A stretch of 64,000 nucleotides of DNA from Druceiella hillmani (taxonomy: Eukaryota > Arthropoda > Insecta > Lepidoptera > Hepialidae), in the NCBI GenBank assembly GCA_039881145.1, contig JAYKKI010000060.1, forward strand, positions 9,014,501 to 9,078,500, in the 5' to 3' direction. A model generated the notes under the pieces. The model was not told the origin of the DNA, did no database searches, and saw only the letters and a program-made list of their open reading frames with translations. The position numbers were made by a program, and so were the translations under genes. Below are positions 36,233 through 47,720 of this stretch, one piece after another. Every line of letters starts with the position of its first letter. Position 1 is the first letter of the stretch.

Positions 36233-36600
36233 TGTTATTATCATTTTACTTTTATCATTGTTTGTTCAAATTAGTTAAATAGAGTGCGTCACATAAATAA
36301 CTTGTAATCCATAGTTGCAGCTTTATTTAATTGATGAGTTAATTACATGTATTTTCTATACTAATTTTATGTCTTAATTTAAAAAAAAAATTGTTTCACT
36401 TACTTCCATTAACATTGTCACATTTATGTATTGTTGTATTTAATTGGATATATATTAATGTATTTATTTTTTTTGTTCTTTGTGGAAATGTTAGAACACA
36501 AACTTATTTCGTATTTAGTGTTCATAGAATAATTCAAATAGTTTGTGTTTGTTTTTTTCCCTTTACAGAAAAAAATAAAAAAATAAAATTGTTTTTCGCC

Positions 36601-37080
36601 TTCCCCAAACTTTAATTATTTTTTAGTGTTAGCTATTGAGAGAGGTGCTAGTTAATATGCTTGATTACATTTGGCAAATTACAAATTTCTACATCATGCG
36701 GTTTCTGAGAAAAAAGGCGAAATGAATGACAAGTAGTTGTTTTATAGAGGTTCTGTTTTTTCTTTTGCATAATACTTATTTAATGTTATTGTTTCTGCTA
36801 ACATTGGGAAGGTATCAGCTGTTTTGGAGTAGCTTTCGACCCTTAACTGTATATTAACTAGCCACACGATGATATTTTAAATATGATATTTTAAACTAAT
36901 GATATTTTTAAAAAGCTTCTACTTTTTGCCGCCAAGTGGCCTTATTTTGACTGCTGTGTTTTTTCCTATAGTTCTGACATGGACTCTATATACGAGTATG
37001 TAAGCGTTGTGTAAAAACTTAATACAATTTATACGGTTGCGTTAGCGACAATGAAAAATTTCAGCGGAAATTCCTTTTTT
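36601..37080. other. A+T-rich DNA, nothing recognised
   Basis: The stretch lies immediately after the LINE 3' region and holds no supported feature. Confidence 0.45.
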
Positions 37081-37240
37081 ACTAATCACTAATGCTTAGA
37101 TATTGTTTATACAATAATAATCACTAATGTTTATATAATAATAATAATCACTAATGTTTATATCATAATCACTATGTTTATACAATAATAATCACTGCTA
37201 ATCACTAATGCTTAGATATTGGTTATACAATAATAATTAC
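37081..37240. repeat. Irregular short tandem repeats of AATCACTAATGTTTATA
   Basis: AATCACTAATG followed by TTTATAcaATAAT or CTTAGATATTG recurs four to five times with variable spacing. The longer word AATCACTAATGCTTAGATAT occurs at both ends of the block. Confidence 0.7.
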
Positions 37241-37539
37241 TTTAAGTATCGTATGATAATAATAGTAGGACTATATTTATTTATTTTAACTGCAATAATA
37301 CTTAACTTGTTTAGGTAAAATTTCTAGTTTTGAAAAATTTAAAAAGAGTTTGTTATGAATAAATACAAGATGAATAATATTAATAAGAAATTATCTAAGG
37401 TTCGCTAAAATTGATAAGTTCGTTTCCAATATTGTAGTCACTTTTTACAAACACTTAATAAAGTCAATAGAAACTCAAAATGCTGTTAACTTCACCAAAG
37501 TTATTTTGCGTTAGATATTTTCTTGATATTGCTTAAATC

Positions 37540-37970
37540 ACATTCCTTGCCTTATTTTCCAAAATACTACATTTTGATAGCATTTTGTTTACTAAAAGAT
37601 TATATTTCCCTAAACACTACAAGAAAAAAGATTTTATTTTCCTAACTACTTCGTTCTGACCCAATCTTTTTCTAAAAGATAATATTTTCCTAAATACCAC
37701 AAGAAAAAAAGATCTTATTTTCCTAAATATTACATTTTGACTCAATCTTTTCTCTGAAAGATCATATTTTCCTAAATATCACAAGAAAAAAGGTCATATT
37801 TTCCTAAACACCAGATTTTGACACGATATTTTATATAAAAGATCATATTTTTCTAAATACTACATTTTGACACAATCTTATTTTCTAAAAGATCATATTT
37901 TCCTAAATACTACAAGACGAGAAGATCTAGTTTTCGTAATTTCTCACAAATACTACATTTTGACATAAAT
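37540..37970. repeat. Diverged tandem array, about 82-bp units
   Basis: CTAAAAGATCATATTTTCCT-like words start near 37591, 37672, 37754, 37836 and 37887. They alternate with ACTACAAGAAAAAAGAT and TACATTTTGACACAATCTT. Copy-to-copy divergence is substantial. Confidence 0.8.
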
Positions 37971-38162
37971 GGCTAGATGCTGTGTTTTAAAGTTGGTACA
38001 AATAAATTGTCTTTCTAACTGTGGAAAATGTATCCAACATCAGCGCGATAATTTTTGTATATAAAGCAGCGAGATGATCAAGCGATAAAAATATATAACT
38101 GCTTTCTTTTATACACCTAGTAAGAGGTCTGAAGACATGCACTTATCCGTGTATTCTGTACC

Positions 38163-38326
<164 letters not shown>

Positions 38327-38399
38327 CCAGGTGACCCAGCAATGGCAATACTCGGTGTATTACGAGTTTCCCATAGACAAGTAAAATTGCTTGTTTCGT

Positions 38400-38625
38400 G
38401 GTATTAGATTTACTATTATATTTTCTTTCCCCTTCCGTCTTTGCCTTTGGTTTCGCCTTCGGTCTCGGCTTTCCATTCACTTTCGCGTTCGCGTTAACCT
38501 TCGCATTGTCGCCCCCGCTCCCCGTGGCCTCCCTCTCCATCTTCACATACCCCCCTCCTCCTCCCTCCCTTTCCCAATCCACGTCCCCTTCCCTTTCACC
38601 ATCCCCTTTCCCTTTCTCGTTTTTG
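38400..38625. repeat. Pyrimidine-rich low-complexity block
   Basis: The plus strand is dominated by C and T, with runs such as TTCGCCTTCGG, TTTCGCGTTCGCG and CCTCCTCCTCCC. The complementary strand is a long purine-rich tract whose minus-strand reading is Lys/Gly/Glu-rich and low in complexity. It is preceded at 38325 by a TTACCAGGTGACCCAGCAA word that looks like a decayed repeat boundary. I see no evidence of a gene; it is probably expanded from the 3' tail of a transposon. Confidence 0.6.
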
Positions 38626-38669
38626 TAGACAGAATATTATATAAATAAATTGTTTTAGAAAACAAACGC

Positions 38670-38675
38670 TTTATT
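38670..38675 (-). promoter_or_regulatory. Poly(A) signal of the Osiris gene
   Basis: AATAAA on the minus strand is the first such hexamer after the stop codon, about 110 nt downstream. It would give a short 3' UTR ending near 38650. Confidence 0.6.
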
Positions 38676-38785
38676 TTACCAAATTTACAAACGTGTTTAA
38701 TAATAAATAATAGATGAATTCTTAATCCTACTTCGAATAAATTATTATATTAATTAAATATATCAGCACAGAAATTCAAATTAAT

Positions 38786-38989
38786 TTAATTCTTCTTGAT
38801 TAGGTCAGCCCAGCCTCTGTAGGGCAACGGAGTATCATCGTCAGCTATATCCCTTCGCCGTCTGTGATGATGACCAGCCTGGACATAATGAACTTGATGA
38901 CCACCATCGTCATCGCCGTGACCCGAATGCATCTTCTTGACGCCGACGATGGCAGACAGCATGAGAGCCAAAGCCGATACCATCAAAGC
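38786..38989 (-). CDS. Osiris-family protein, last coding exon
   Basis: This exon encodes the C-terminal 67 residues of an Osiris (DUF1676) protein, insect-specific secretory/endosomal membrane-associated proteins expressed in cuticle-forming tissue. It opens after a TCTTCCAACAG acceptor with ALMVSALALMLSAIVGVKK, the second half of the conserved hydrophobic segment. A His/Asp-rich stretch follows, then HHHRRRRD (a basic, possibly furin-like site), and a tail with PLPYRGWADLIKKN that corresponds in place to the family's AQxLAY-type motif but is divergent. TAA follows at 38786-38788. The exon begins in phase 0, which matches the end of the exon at 54828-54946. Which Osiris paralogue this is cannot be decided from the C-terminus. 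Confidence 0.85.
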   Translation of the reverse strand, partial: ALMVSALALMLSAIVGVKKMHSGHGDDDGGHQVHYVQAGHHHRRRRDIADDDTPLPYRGWADLIKKN

Positions 38990-40095
38990 CTGTTGGAAGA
39001 TTTTGTTTTATGTTTTAATTTTTCAATCGATAATAAAAACGATAGAAGCATAAACGGATTTCAGTGATATTTTTCAGTAATTTCTTAGAGCAGGCAATAT
39101 ATTACATTAGTTACTTCTACTCAGCGTAGTCAAAAAATATAAATATGAGACTTGGATGAAACGTAAAATTTAATCATTAACATTATTATAAAATATATAT
39201 ATACAATATTGATGGACAATAATTTATAAAAACCAACAACAAAGTGAACATTTTTAGTAAATTTATTTTTAATGAGGTCTGTGGAGTTTCGAACAAATCC
39301 ATAAAAAACGCAAGATTTTCACAACATAATTTTTCTTCTTTACAATATATGCTGCACGTGAGTACTTTTGACATTAGTTAGTTTCAGACATTAATTTCTT
39401 TCTGATCGTGGGTATTCTTTACACGATTTGAACTAAAATGTAATAAATTAAGACTATGTTTTTAGAAAAGTACAATAAAAGAAAAAAGGACTTAATTTGA
39501 AGATTCTGATAAATCCCAATGTGATAAACATCTCGGATATTTTTTTAAAATTAATACAAATATTTATACAAAATTATATAGAGACATTTAATCTCATATT
39601 TTTAGTAGCCCAATATTGTTCAAACGTGGAGCTACACAACCATGACAACTTTCCAATTTAAGTGAAATCAAAAATAAAATTAAAACTCTAAAGTGTTTAA
39701 TAATATTTCCATATATAAAAAAATGAATGCGGAATAATATTGATTTTCTTTCAGGCAAATAGGAACATTTTTGTTCGTCTATTAGATTAGTTGCATTTGT
39801 CAAAACGTTTAATGGTAACTTCAACAACTTTTCAAATGTATATAGTAAATAGTTGCTTCCTTAATGTGTATGATCATAATGGTGATTAATTATGAAAAGA
39901 AATACAAAAACTATATAGAAATAATACCTAACTTTATATACAACAAAAATCTCTATATTTTAAATTTAATTCAAGTCTAAATGTATTATTATATTAGTAT
40001 CCACACGTAGGACAATAAGACACCTAATTGACATCATTAAGTACACCTGCTCTATCTCATCAATACGTTATCTGAATTCATTTCGAACTAGATTT

Positions 40096-40175
40096 GTTTG
40101 TGGGGCTAAGCGTTGAAGGATTAATGTGACACTGAATAAAAAAAGGACCGAGTTCGAATCTGGTTCACGTATGGA
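40096..40175 (+). mobile_element. tRNA-derived SINE head, decayed
   Basis: TGTGGGGCTAAGCGTTGAAGG (from 40100) resembles an A-box region. CGAGTTCGAATCTGG (about 40149-40163) matches a B box at tRNA-like spacing. The sequence differs from the SINE at 4.24 kb and 61.1 kb, so it is a different family or an independent tRNA origin. Confidence 0.45.
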
Positions 40176-40419
40176 GAATAGTGTAACTAGTTTGAAGGGA
40201 AATTATCTTATTTGTCACAAGTCGTTACTAATATAAACCTGCTAATGCAATAATTAACCTCGGGGGTTAGACATATATTTTATAATAAATATCTCAAAAA
40301 TTATGATATCTAAGGTCATTGTCATAATTTCCTACATAATTTGCAATTGTCTCTAAAACAAATACTTTTGTGACCATTATAACTGGACCTTTTAAACGAT
40401 ACCACATACGCGATATAAT

Positions 40420-40555
<136 letters not shown>

Positions 40556-41873
40556 AATTATATCGCATATAGGATACAATATTTTTAGTATTTTATTTGC
40601 TTTCTTCCAAAAACTTTAACATAAACGTCTATAGATGTTACCTGTATTTAGATATATGGCGGTTAATATGCTTTATTACTATCGAAAATATCAAATTTCT
40701 GCGAAAAAGGCTTTTTAAGAAAAACAACAGTGATAGACGGCCAGGCGAACACGTATGTGATCTTATAACGGTAATCCGTTTTTCCTATTAGGGCAAAGAA
40801 CTCTAAAAACTGTTATTTATCAAAAAACATAATTACAAATTTTCCAAAATGTTTAAGAGAAACGCCATAAATTCTTAAGTACGTTTTCAAAGCCTGATTG
40901 AAATATATTACGAGACAAAGAGAAAATAAATCAAGTATTTTTTAATAAACGTAAAAAAAATATTTTACGTGATACTTTGTAATTACAAGTACATAAGTAC
41001 AGTATACGAATTAATCATGATTCTACACCCCTTTCATAATAAAATATTTAAAGAAATTTTATTAAAATATTTAAAGTAGAAAGCAAAATAATTAATGTTA
41101 CCAAACCCCATTAGACTCATAACCTTTCTGATGACATCTTATTATTTTTTCAATGTTATTGCTAAAATGTATATATATTTATGTGCGATCATTGTCCTCA
41201 TGGAGTAACGAAGTTAAGGAAAAAGAAAATGTTCCGGACCTGAACGAACTCTAGCAAAAATTAATACACCGTAAGCAAATCCATCAGGAATAAAAGCCTT
41301 GTGACTTTTAATGTTTCCTCTGCTCACAACCTATGTGAAATTATTTCAGGCTGTTGTGGAAATGTATCAACATATTTTTATTTACTGACAATATTGTTAA
41401 TGACACAGTTTGTAAACCTCTCCATAACTTTTGCATAGGTTGCTGATTGCACTATATTGACACAAATTGTAGATATATACCTATTTTTGGATGCGGTATA
41501 ATATTGACGGTATAGTATAACGTATATCAAGCAAGTCTAAGGCTTCTGAATGTATGATTTAACCATACTAGCACGATCTAAACAAAAATAAAAGAAATTT
41601 AAATACCGCATTTACACGCAATTGGATATAATTTTTTTCTTTATTCATATGGTAAAAATTTGAGATATTTAATTCCAAATTTTGTAACCGAAAAAAGGAA
41701 AAATTTAAACCAAAATGTGACGGCTGAAGGGGAGTATAATTAATTATTGCCCACAGGAAGATAGATTTAATCAACTGCGATTTAAATTTTTTTAATATTG
41801 ATTAAAAAAAAAAGTGTACGCAATTAAATTAATCTAGTGATGTAGTATTATTTCTCTTTTTTAAATTTCTTTA

Positions 41874-41915
41874 CCACGACCTAGGTTTCGTTGTATTATA
41901 ACAGCTTCAGGTGGG
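41874..41915 (-). ncRNA. Hammerhead-ribozyme-like motif with one core change
   Basis: The minus strand reads CCCAC, CTGAAGC, a weakened stem II hairpin, CGAAACCTAGGTC, GTGG. The last base of the CUGANGA box is C instead of A, which should abolish activity. The stem III palindrome ACCTAGGT and the stem I pair CCAC/GTGG are intact. Confidence 0.6.
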
Positions 41916-41941
41916 CTATTAGTAAAGATCTTTGCTAATAG

Positions 41942-41983
41942 CCCACCTGAAGATGTTGTAACGCAACGAAACCTAGGTCGTGA
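41942..41983 (+). ncRNA. Hammerhead-ribozyme-like motif
   Basis: CCCAC (41942-41946) and CTGAAGA (41947-41953) are followed by stem II GTTGT/GCAAC with loop AAC (41955-41967). GAAA follows at 41968-41971, with the palindromic ACCTAGGT stem III strand, C at 41979 as the cleavage-site base, and GTGA. The core is complete. Stem I keeps three pairs, because its outer G is now A. The stem III strand can pair only with a second copy or across the nearby inverted unit. Confidence 0.7.
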
Positions 41984-42137
41984 TAAAGAAAATAAATAAA
42001 GTAGAAATAATACTATATCACGTAGTTTCATTTAATTGTGAATAATGAATTTCTACAAAATTAACGCGAAATATATTCAATATTAAAAGTACATATAAAA
42101 TGGAGCTATAATTTTTGAAGCTGAAGTATTGTAGAAG

Positions 42138-42363
42138 TTAAAATGTTTGAATTTTCTTCACTACATACTTGAAGTGAGTCATCGAATATGCGACTGGAAG
42201 TAGCGTGTTCCACATCGTAGCAATTCGTGGAAAGAAGTAACGGAAAAATATTGCGATTGTTGCCGAGATAATATCCATCGTATAAGAGCGTAGATCGATT
42301 CTTTCACGTGTCAGCCGGTGATCGTTTGTAGCTTGTGTTCTTATAAGCAATAAACGTAACACG
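42138..42363 (-). pseudogene. Possible LINE reverse-transcriptase C-terminal fragment
   Basis: A 74-codon minus-strand frame contains RYFFPRIATMWNTLLP followed 10 residues later by FKYVVKKI. This resembles the conserved 'sFFPRtI--WNsLP ... FK' ending of Jockey/CR1-type polyproteins. No reverse-transcriptase core is visible upstream, so it would be a detached relic. Confidence 0.4.
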
Positions 42364-42539
42364 ATTTGGTTTACGCCTAGCGCAGGTAATCGATGATAAT
42401 TCGTCCGACAATAATCGGAGGAAATACAAATTATGGTAGCACAGGCGAGCGATAAAAATTCTTAGCACAATAAACGGAAGAAATAGAACTTATTATTTAA
42501 TACATTAAAACACACGTGCTTCGAAAATCTATGAAAATT

Positions 42540-42850
42540 GAAGTATGTCTCGCTGATTCTCACCGATCAAAATGTTCCGAGTTAAAACCCGCTAATGGAG
42601 AAAAGGATATAACACGTCAACAAGTGCTGATAGAGACGGGAGGCATTTAAACGGCGACGTACGCATTTTGATGCATTGAGTCGGTGGAAATTCGGCCATC
42701 GACTTTGTCTGACAAAAATCGGCTGTTGTCGGTTGCTGACTCACTAAATAAAAAGTCGTTTGCTTGCGTTATGCACTGCATAAGTTTAATTAGGCGTAAT
42801 AGCATATTTATAGATCATTAATCAACTTTGCGACTCGCCGCTGAAAAAAA
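42540..42850. promoter_or_regulatory. Candidate intronic regulatory block
   Basis: The composition is less A+T-rich than in the rest of the intron, and no transposon signature is seen. TGCTGACTCA (42734-42743) matches an AP-1/CncC-Maf-type core, and TTATGCACTGCATAA (42769-42783) is a perfect 15-bp palindrome holding two ATGCA half-sites like POU-protein sites. Position within the Osiris intron suggests an enhancer, but motif matches alone are weak evidence. Confidence 0.3.
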
Positions 42851-45800
42851 TTCAATGGAGAGGCAGTAGTTACAATTTGACAAATTCATTTTAATTAGTA
42901 GACAGAAGTTATTCTCTTCATGTACTACGGAATACTAATAAATTTGTACATTTTTTGATAAAAATGCAAACATGAATTTTCTTAATTCAAACTCAGCTCA
43001 AATATAATATGTAGGAAAGGGTTACATCACATTTCCCAACTAGCTTTTGACTTGTAAGAGACATTACTAAATTAGTGTTTGTTTAATTATATTATTTTGA
43101 TTCTACTTAATTATACATATTAATTATGAAAGAGTTCTAAATACAGCTAGTGTCTAAAGAAATAGTATATATTAAATATAGCAAATTACTTCAGAGAAAT
43201 ATTTATTATATATTAAAGTGATTAGGTTTTACAATCGAAGTAAAAAAATTAATTGTTAATAAATTTATATTATTAATTTATTATCGGATTCAACACCTTA
43301 TTTTATCGATGAATTCATTAAATGAGCTATTTTTAGGAAAATAAATAAATACTTTGAATATATTTTTACCATTTTATTATTATATTAAATTATGTAAATG
43401 AAATTAGGTAATTTTTGATATTTCAATGAATCATTTTAATGTTATGATTGATTTAGAGCTCTTAATATTGAAGGTAGCTTAAACGCAGTATTGTTACCTA
43501 TAAATAATATCTCCAAACAAGTTTGCCCTAGTTATCAAAGTAAGTCATGTCTCAATTGGCAGATACTTTCGATTTCAAAAACTTCTTCATGAAATATTCA
43601 TTAATATCAAAGGGTATTTTCAGTAAATAAGTTATCAATATTTTTATATTTAAAGCCTTATTTTAATAAGGTTTTTCAGTTAATACAAGGCTATCATTGA
43701 ATGTATTTCTAAATATTTCTGACTTCGTTTGAGATAAAAGGACTGAATAAGGTATTTAACTGAAAGTTCTGAAATTTTAGGTAATCTTTTATTAAATATT
43801 TTTAATGATCGGATGTAAATAAAAGGAAAGCTTACAATTCTATGAACATATCTTTATTTTATGTTTGTTCAAGTCTAATTATTGAACATATGCGGCTATT
43901 TGGATGACAAGTGTTACCTTTTGCATAGGATCCTTCAATAGTGAATTTATTTATATTTCATTATGGAAAATCCAGAAACTTTAAGTTAAAAAATCGCACG
44001 TTCCATACTATGATTATGGAACATAAGGCTATTACTTATATGTATTTATAGTTTGTACTGTATCCGATAAATATCTCTACGATTGTTTGAATTTTTTATA
44101 AAGCATTAATGTGAACATAATTTTGTGTATAAATGTCAAAAGAAAATTAAGAATACTTAAATTTACATTAGAAATTAATATTTAAATGATTTAAGAAAAT
44201 AAAACTAGACTGCGTAAATCTAAAGTATTGTAAAAGAGTTTAATTACAAAAATAACGATGCGAGTATATTACACTAAACTTTCAACCGTAATATATCGTT
44301 CCCGTTACAGGGAATTTTATGTTAATTGATTGAAATTTGTTTGAAAGGTTTGGAAGGTTATCTGAAAGCAGAGTTGTCCAAATTCTCAAGCATAACGTAT
44401 AGTACTCTAAACAGATATTTATCTAAATAATATTATCATAGTAGCGGTGGCCCTTTATATTAGATTTAAATCAATATAATTCCGTTGTAGAGTCCACAAT
44501 TGTTATAGAAATTTGATGTAACAAAAAATATATGTTTGGACTACTACACCGCCCATAATTGGTTGAAACGTTAGTCCAGTCTACTATCAAACAGGCCTTC
44601 TAACTGTGAAGAAAATTTTAACATTTAACTGTGAATAAATTTCTCGGTAATAAATGGGATATATTATGCTCACAATTTGAAAACAGCCCACATACCTTAA
44701 TCAAAAATCTGTTTATGTCTTTGTTTATTACTTTTCCAAAATTCTTTTTATGCAGCCTTGTCATAAATTTTTAAATTATTTATCGTTTTTGTATTTTCTA
44801 TGGACTTCCATTTCTTAAGATTTTCTCTAGTTTTATGGCTTTTATTTATAAAAGATAATCTCTATAAAGGATTTATTCATAAAATAATATCGTAGAAATA
44901 ATATCAAAGCTTGTACGGTGTCATGAAACATAATAAAAATCTATAAATTTCTACGTAGTTCAATTCCTCGAGAGGTTGTTAGCGTGGAGATCATATTTGA
45001 TTTTTTCAACAGAGCCATAAAAACTTTTATTATAGGTGTCTCATACGAAGTTAATTCGAATAATAAAAGTAAAACGAGATCCTGGCAATAGGAAGCCAAA
45101 ATCAATATATTATTCCTAAGATTGTAAAAATAATAATGTGAAGTAATCAACCAATTAAAGTCACAGTTAAAGTAGTATTAATTAAAGTGGTAATGTAAAA
45201 CTAAAGCTAATAAATTAATAATAAAACAATGAAACAGCAAACTGTTACATTGAAGATAATTTAATTAAAATAGAAATATGTATAAATCCGATACACGATA
45301 CTTACACAGAAATCATAATCTATCCAAAATTACAAAAACAAAAGGAGAACTTTGTTAATGTAACCCTCTTGGAACTCTTTGTGAACTTGTTTGAGACCGG
45401 TCGACTGAACTGTGGGTGTTTACTGGTGGGTTTATTGCGTAAACAATTTTTCAATAGTTTTGAAGTGTATATTTTTGTTTCAATTTGTAAACGCCTACGG
45501 GGAGATTCTCAAGAGAATAATTCTTAATCATTTACTCACTGTTTTTTGTAACTTCCTTCTTTACTTGTCTAGTAATTAAAAATATATTATTATCTAATTT
45601 GGAATTGCGTAAACAAGCCCTTGGCAATAAATCACATCCAATTGTATTACGAATATGAATATTACGACCACCATTTTTAGTTTTTTATTATGTTTTATAA
45701 TTTATGTTACTTGGTATAATGATACTAATAGTACCTCATTAAAATCAGTAGAACTGTTTCATCATTAAGGAGTAAAAAAACTAGCCCAGTTACAAACATG

Positions 45801-47115
45801 AATCCTGACTACGTAATACTCCGCACATTTTTGTGAAGTTAAGTTTAAGAACAAAGATAATTCGTTACGAAAATATATTTTGACTATTTGTTAGTGAGAT
45901 AAAACATTATTTGTATATGGAAAAACAATATTTTCTAATATTATGTCTACACATATTTAATATAATTGATAATACAATTTAAAAAAAGAACTGCAAGATA
46001 AGAAATTAACAAGAACCCCGGTTGTTTTTATTACTTTTATTGATTTAATATCAAATATTCGGGTTAAATTAGACAAAAAAGAACCTATCTTGTTTAATTT
46101 GATATAAATTTTCATTCAAATCCATATGTATAATCAGAGGATTAAAAATGTGGAAAAATTACAAAGGAAAAATTATATAACTAGAATAATACTGGATATT
46201 GAAAATAGATTAAAATAATTTTACTTTCTTATTCAGAAGCATAAAAAAGAGAGTAAGAAAAAGAAAGTAATCCGTGTGAAAATGTTGTCCAGACATTATT
46301 TTGTATCGAAAATAAATGTATCTAATTTTTATAAATGCTGAATAAAACGAGCTAAATTCTGTCAATATACTATTAAATAAATAAATATAACCATATAACT
46401 GATATAAATTATACAAAAAAGACTGGATTTCCAAATTAAATACATGTGAAAATATCAAAATAACAAAACACTGGTTAGATTTTTAACGTAAGTAAAACCA
46501 TAAACAATATTTTATTTCGCTGTTGCCAAATACAAAATTAAAATATGGTTTATATGATATAACTAATATTAATTTAAATACGAATGCCTTTACCTCTGAA
46601 AAGAAAAAAAATCGTTTTATTTGTAAAAATGTTGATATAAAAATAACTTTGGAGATTACATTGGCGATATATATTTTTCTTTCTCATTTCACCGATTCAA
46701 AGTTTCAATGAATACTTGTTCATTGAAATAGACATTTCTTTGAAAGTTTAAATTGATATAAATAAAAAAAAATATTCTGTTCAAAGCCCACAGCATAACA
46801 GCAGTGAAAGCGTACAGCGACCGATGCTCTACTTGACAACTCTAAAGAGAGCAAAAAATTATCGGCTATGGTTGTTTTTTAAATTCACGTATCGATCTTA
46901 TTCCGGCACGTAGCCAAACTTGCTCTACTAAATAAAGTAACAGGTAACAGGTGAAATTGTATATCGGCTTCGAATGTATTTATTTATGAATATCGAGATG
47001 TACTCTCTTTACAGTAATCAATGTAGTGACCAGTAACAATTAGAGCAAGAATATAATACACATGCAATATTCTAGAAAGCTTTGTTTGGATATAGACTGA
47101 TCTTCCATAAAAATA

Positions 47116-47174
47116 ATTAAACAGTAAAATTAACATGTATATAAGATATTTACATGTTAATTTTACTGTTTAAT
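47116..47174. repeat. Perfect inverted repeat, 24-bp arms, 11-nt loop
   Basis: The left arm begins ATTAAACAGTAAAATT and ends ACATGTA (47116-47139). The right arm is its exact complement (47151-47174). It sits directly before a (TA)n tract. It could extrude as a cruciform or be a miniature fold-back element end. Confidence 0.95.
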
Positions 47175-47176
47175 AT

Positions 47177-47177
<1 letters not shown>

Positions 47178-47228
<51 letters not shown>
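47178..47228. repeat. (TA)n microsatellite
   Basis: About 25 TA units directly after the perfect inverted repeat. Confidence 0.9.
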
Positions 47229-47231
<3 letters not shown>

Positions 47232-47325
47232 GAAGATATTTAAGAAAAAAATGTTTAGTAGGACATGATAAAAGAAATAAAGATCTCCAAAGTTATTTTT
47301 ATATGAAAATTTATGCAAATAAAAC

Positions 47326-47443
47326 GAGAATCTTTACTAATATCCCACCCTGAAGATGTTGTAAAACAACGAAACCTAGGTCGTGGTAAAGAGCTTAAAG
47401 AAAGTAGAAATAATACCACATCACGTAGTTTCATTTAATTGTG
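47326..47443 (+). mobile_element. Single hammerhead-bearing repeat unit
   Basis: It carries TCTTTACTAATATCCCACC, the hammerhead core, a GTAGAAATAATACCACATCA word and the shared end GTAGTTTCATTTAATTGTGG. Only the right-hand orientation of the pair is present. An inverted partner is not visible to the left. Confidence 0.65.
47344..47386 (+). ncRNA. Hammerhead-ribozyme-like motif, best preserved copy
   Basis: CTGAAGA (47350-47356) is followed by a perfect 5-bp stem II, GTTGT/ACAAC with loop AAA (47358-47370). Then come GAAA (47371-47374), the palindromic ACCTAGGT, C at 47382 as the cleavage-site base, and GTGG. The upstream stem I strand is CCCACC, one C longer than in the other copies, so one base would bulge beside the core. 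Stem III requires a dimer, as in other minimal satellite or Penelope-type hammerheads. Confidence 0.7.
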
Positions 47444-47479
47444 GAAAAGTAATAAAGTATGAAAGTATTGTTTTTGCAA

Positions 47480-47720
47480 TTTTTGTCTTTTCGTTCGAAA
47501 GTCTGTTTGTTTGGGCATCAAGCAAGAACTACCGAAATGGATTTTGCTAAGGTGTTTGTTGATAGATACCACAGGACCTGGGGTTGTTTCGTTTCAATTA
47601 GCCAACTGGAAAAGGTTTGACTATTTAAAATTTCGGCAGAAACCGCGCTTACTTAAAAACATTTACTGTGGATGGTAAAATTAAATGTATTCTAAGCGCA
47701 TTTAGCTAGTCCCCTAGGCC
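47480..47720 (+). mobile_element. Decayed insect LINE/SINE-type repeat
   Basis: GTCTGTTTGTTTGGGCATCA, AACTACCGAAATGGATTTTG and TGATAGATACCACAGGACCT appear in the order of a widespread insect repeat 3' region (TCTGTTTG...ACTACTGAACGGATTT...TAGATACC). Interior indels and mutations are frequent. Confidence 0.4.

Larger units (their letters stand above)
31790..36600 (+). mobile_element. CR1/Jockey-group non-LTR retrotransposon with two intact ORFs
   Basis: A block of higher G+C begins near 31790 and holds a leader, ORF1 (31968-33116), a 242-bp spacer and ORF2 (33359-36232). The 3' region after ORF2 is AT-rich; A10 occurs near 36380 and A-rich AAAAAATAAAAAAATAAAA near 36570, either of which could be the 3' end. 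There is no RNase H domain after the reverse transcriptase and there are no LTRs. Both frames are uninterrupted, so the copy is young or was recently active. Exact ends and a target-site duplication could not be fixed by eye. It lies downstream of the Osiris gene, in the opposite orientation. Confidence 0.85.
41833..42045. mobile_element. Fold-back pair of hammerhead-bearing units
   Basis: Inverted arms of about 85-90 bp meet almost directly at GCTATTAGTAAAGATCTTTG (41915-41934). Each arm contains the hammerhead core and extends outwards through AAATAAA-GTAGAAATAATACT. The right arm continues with ATCACGTAGTTTCATTTAATTGTG, the same 3' end as at 25.4 and 47.4 kb. The arrangement repeats that of the 24.9-25.4 kb locus with the spacer reduced to a few bases. 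Confidence 0.65.
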
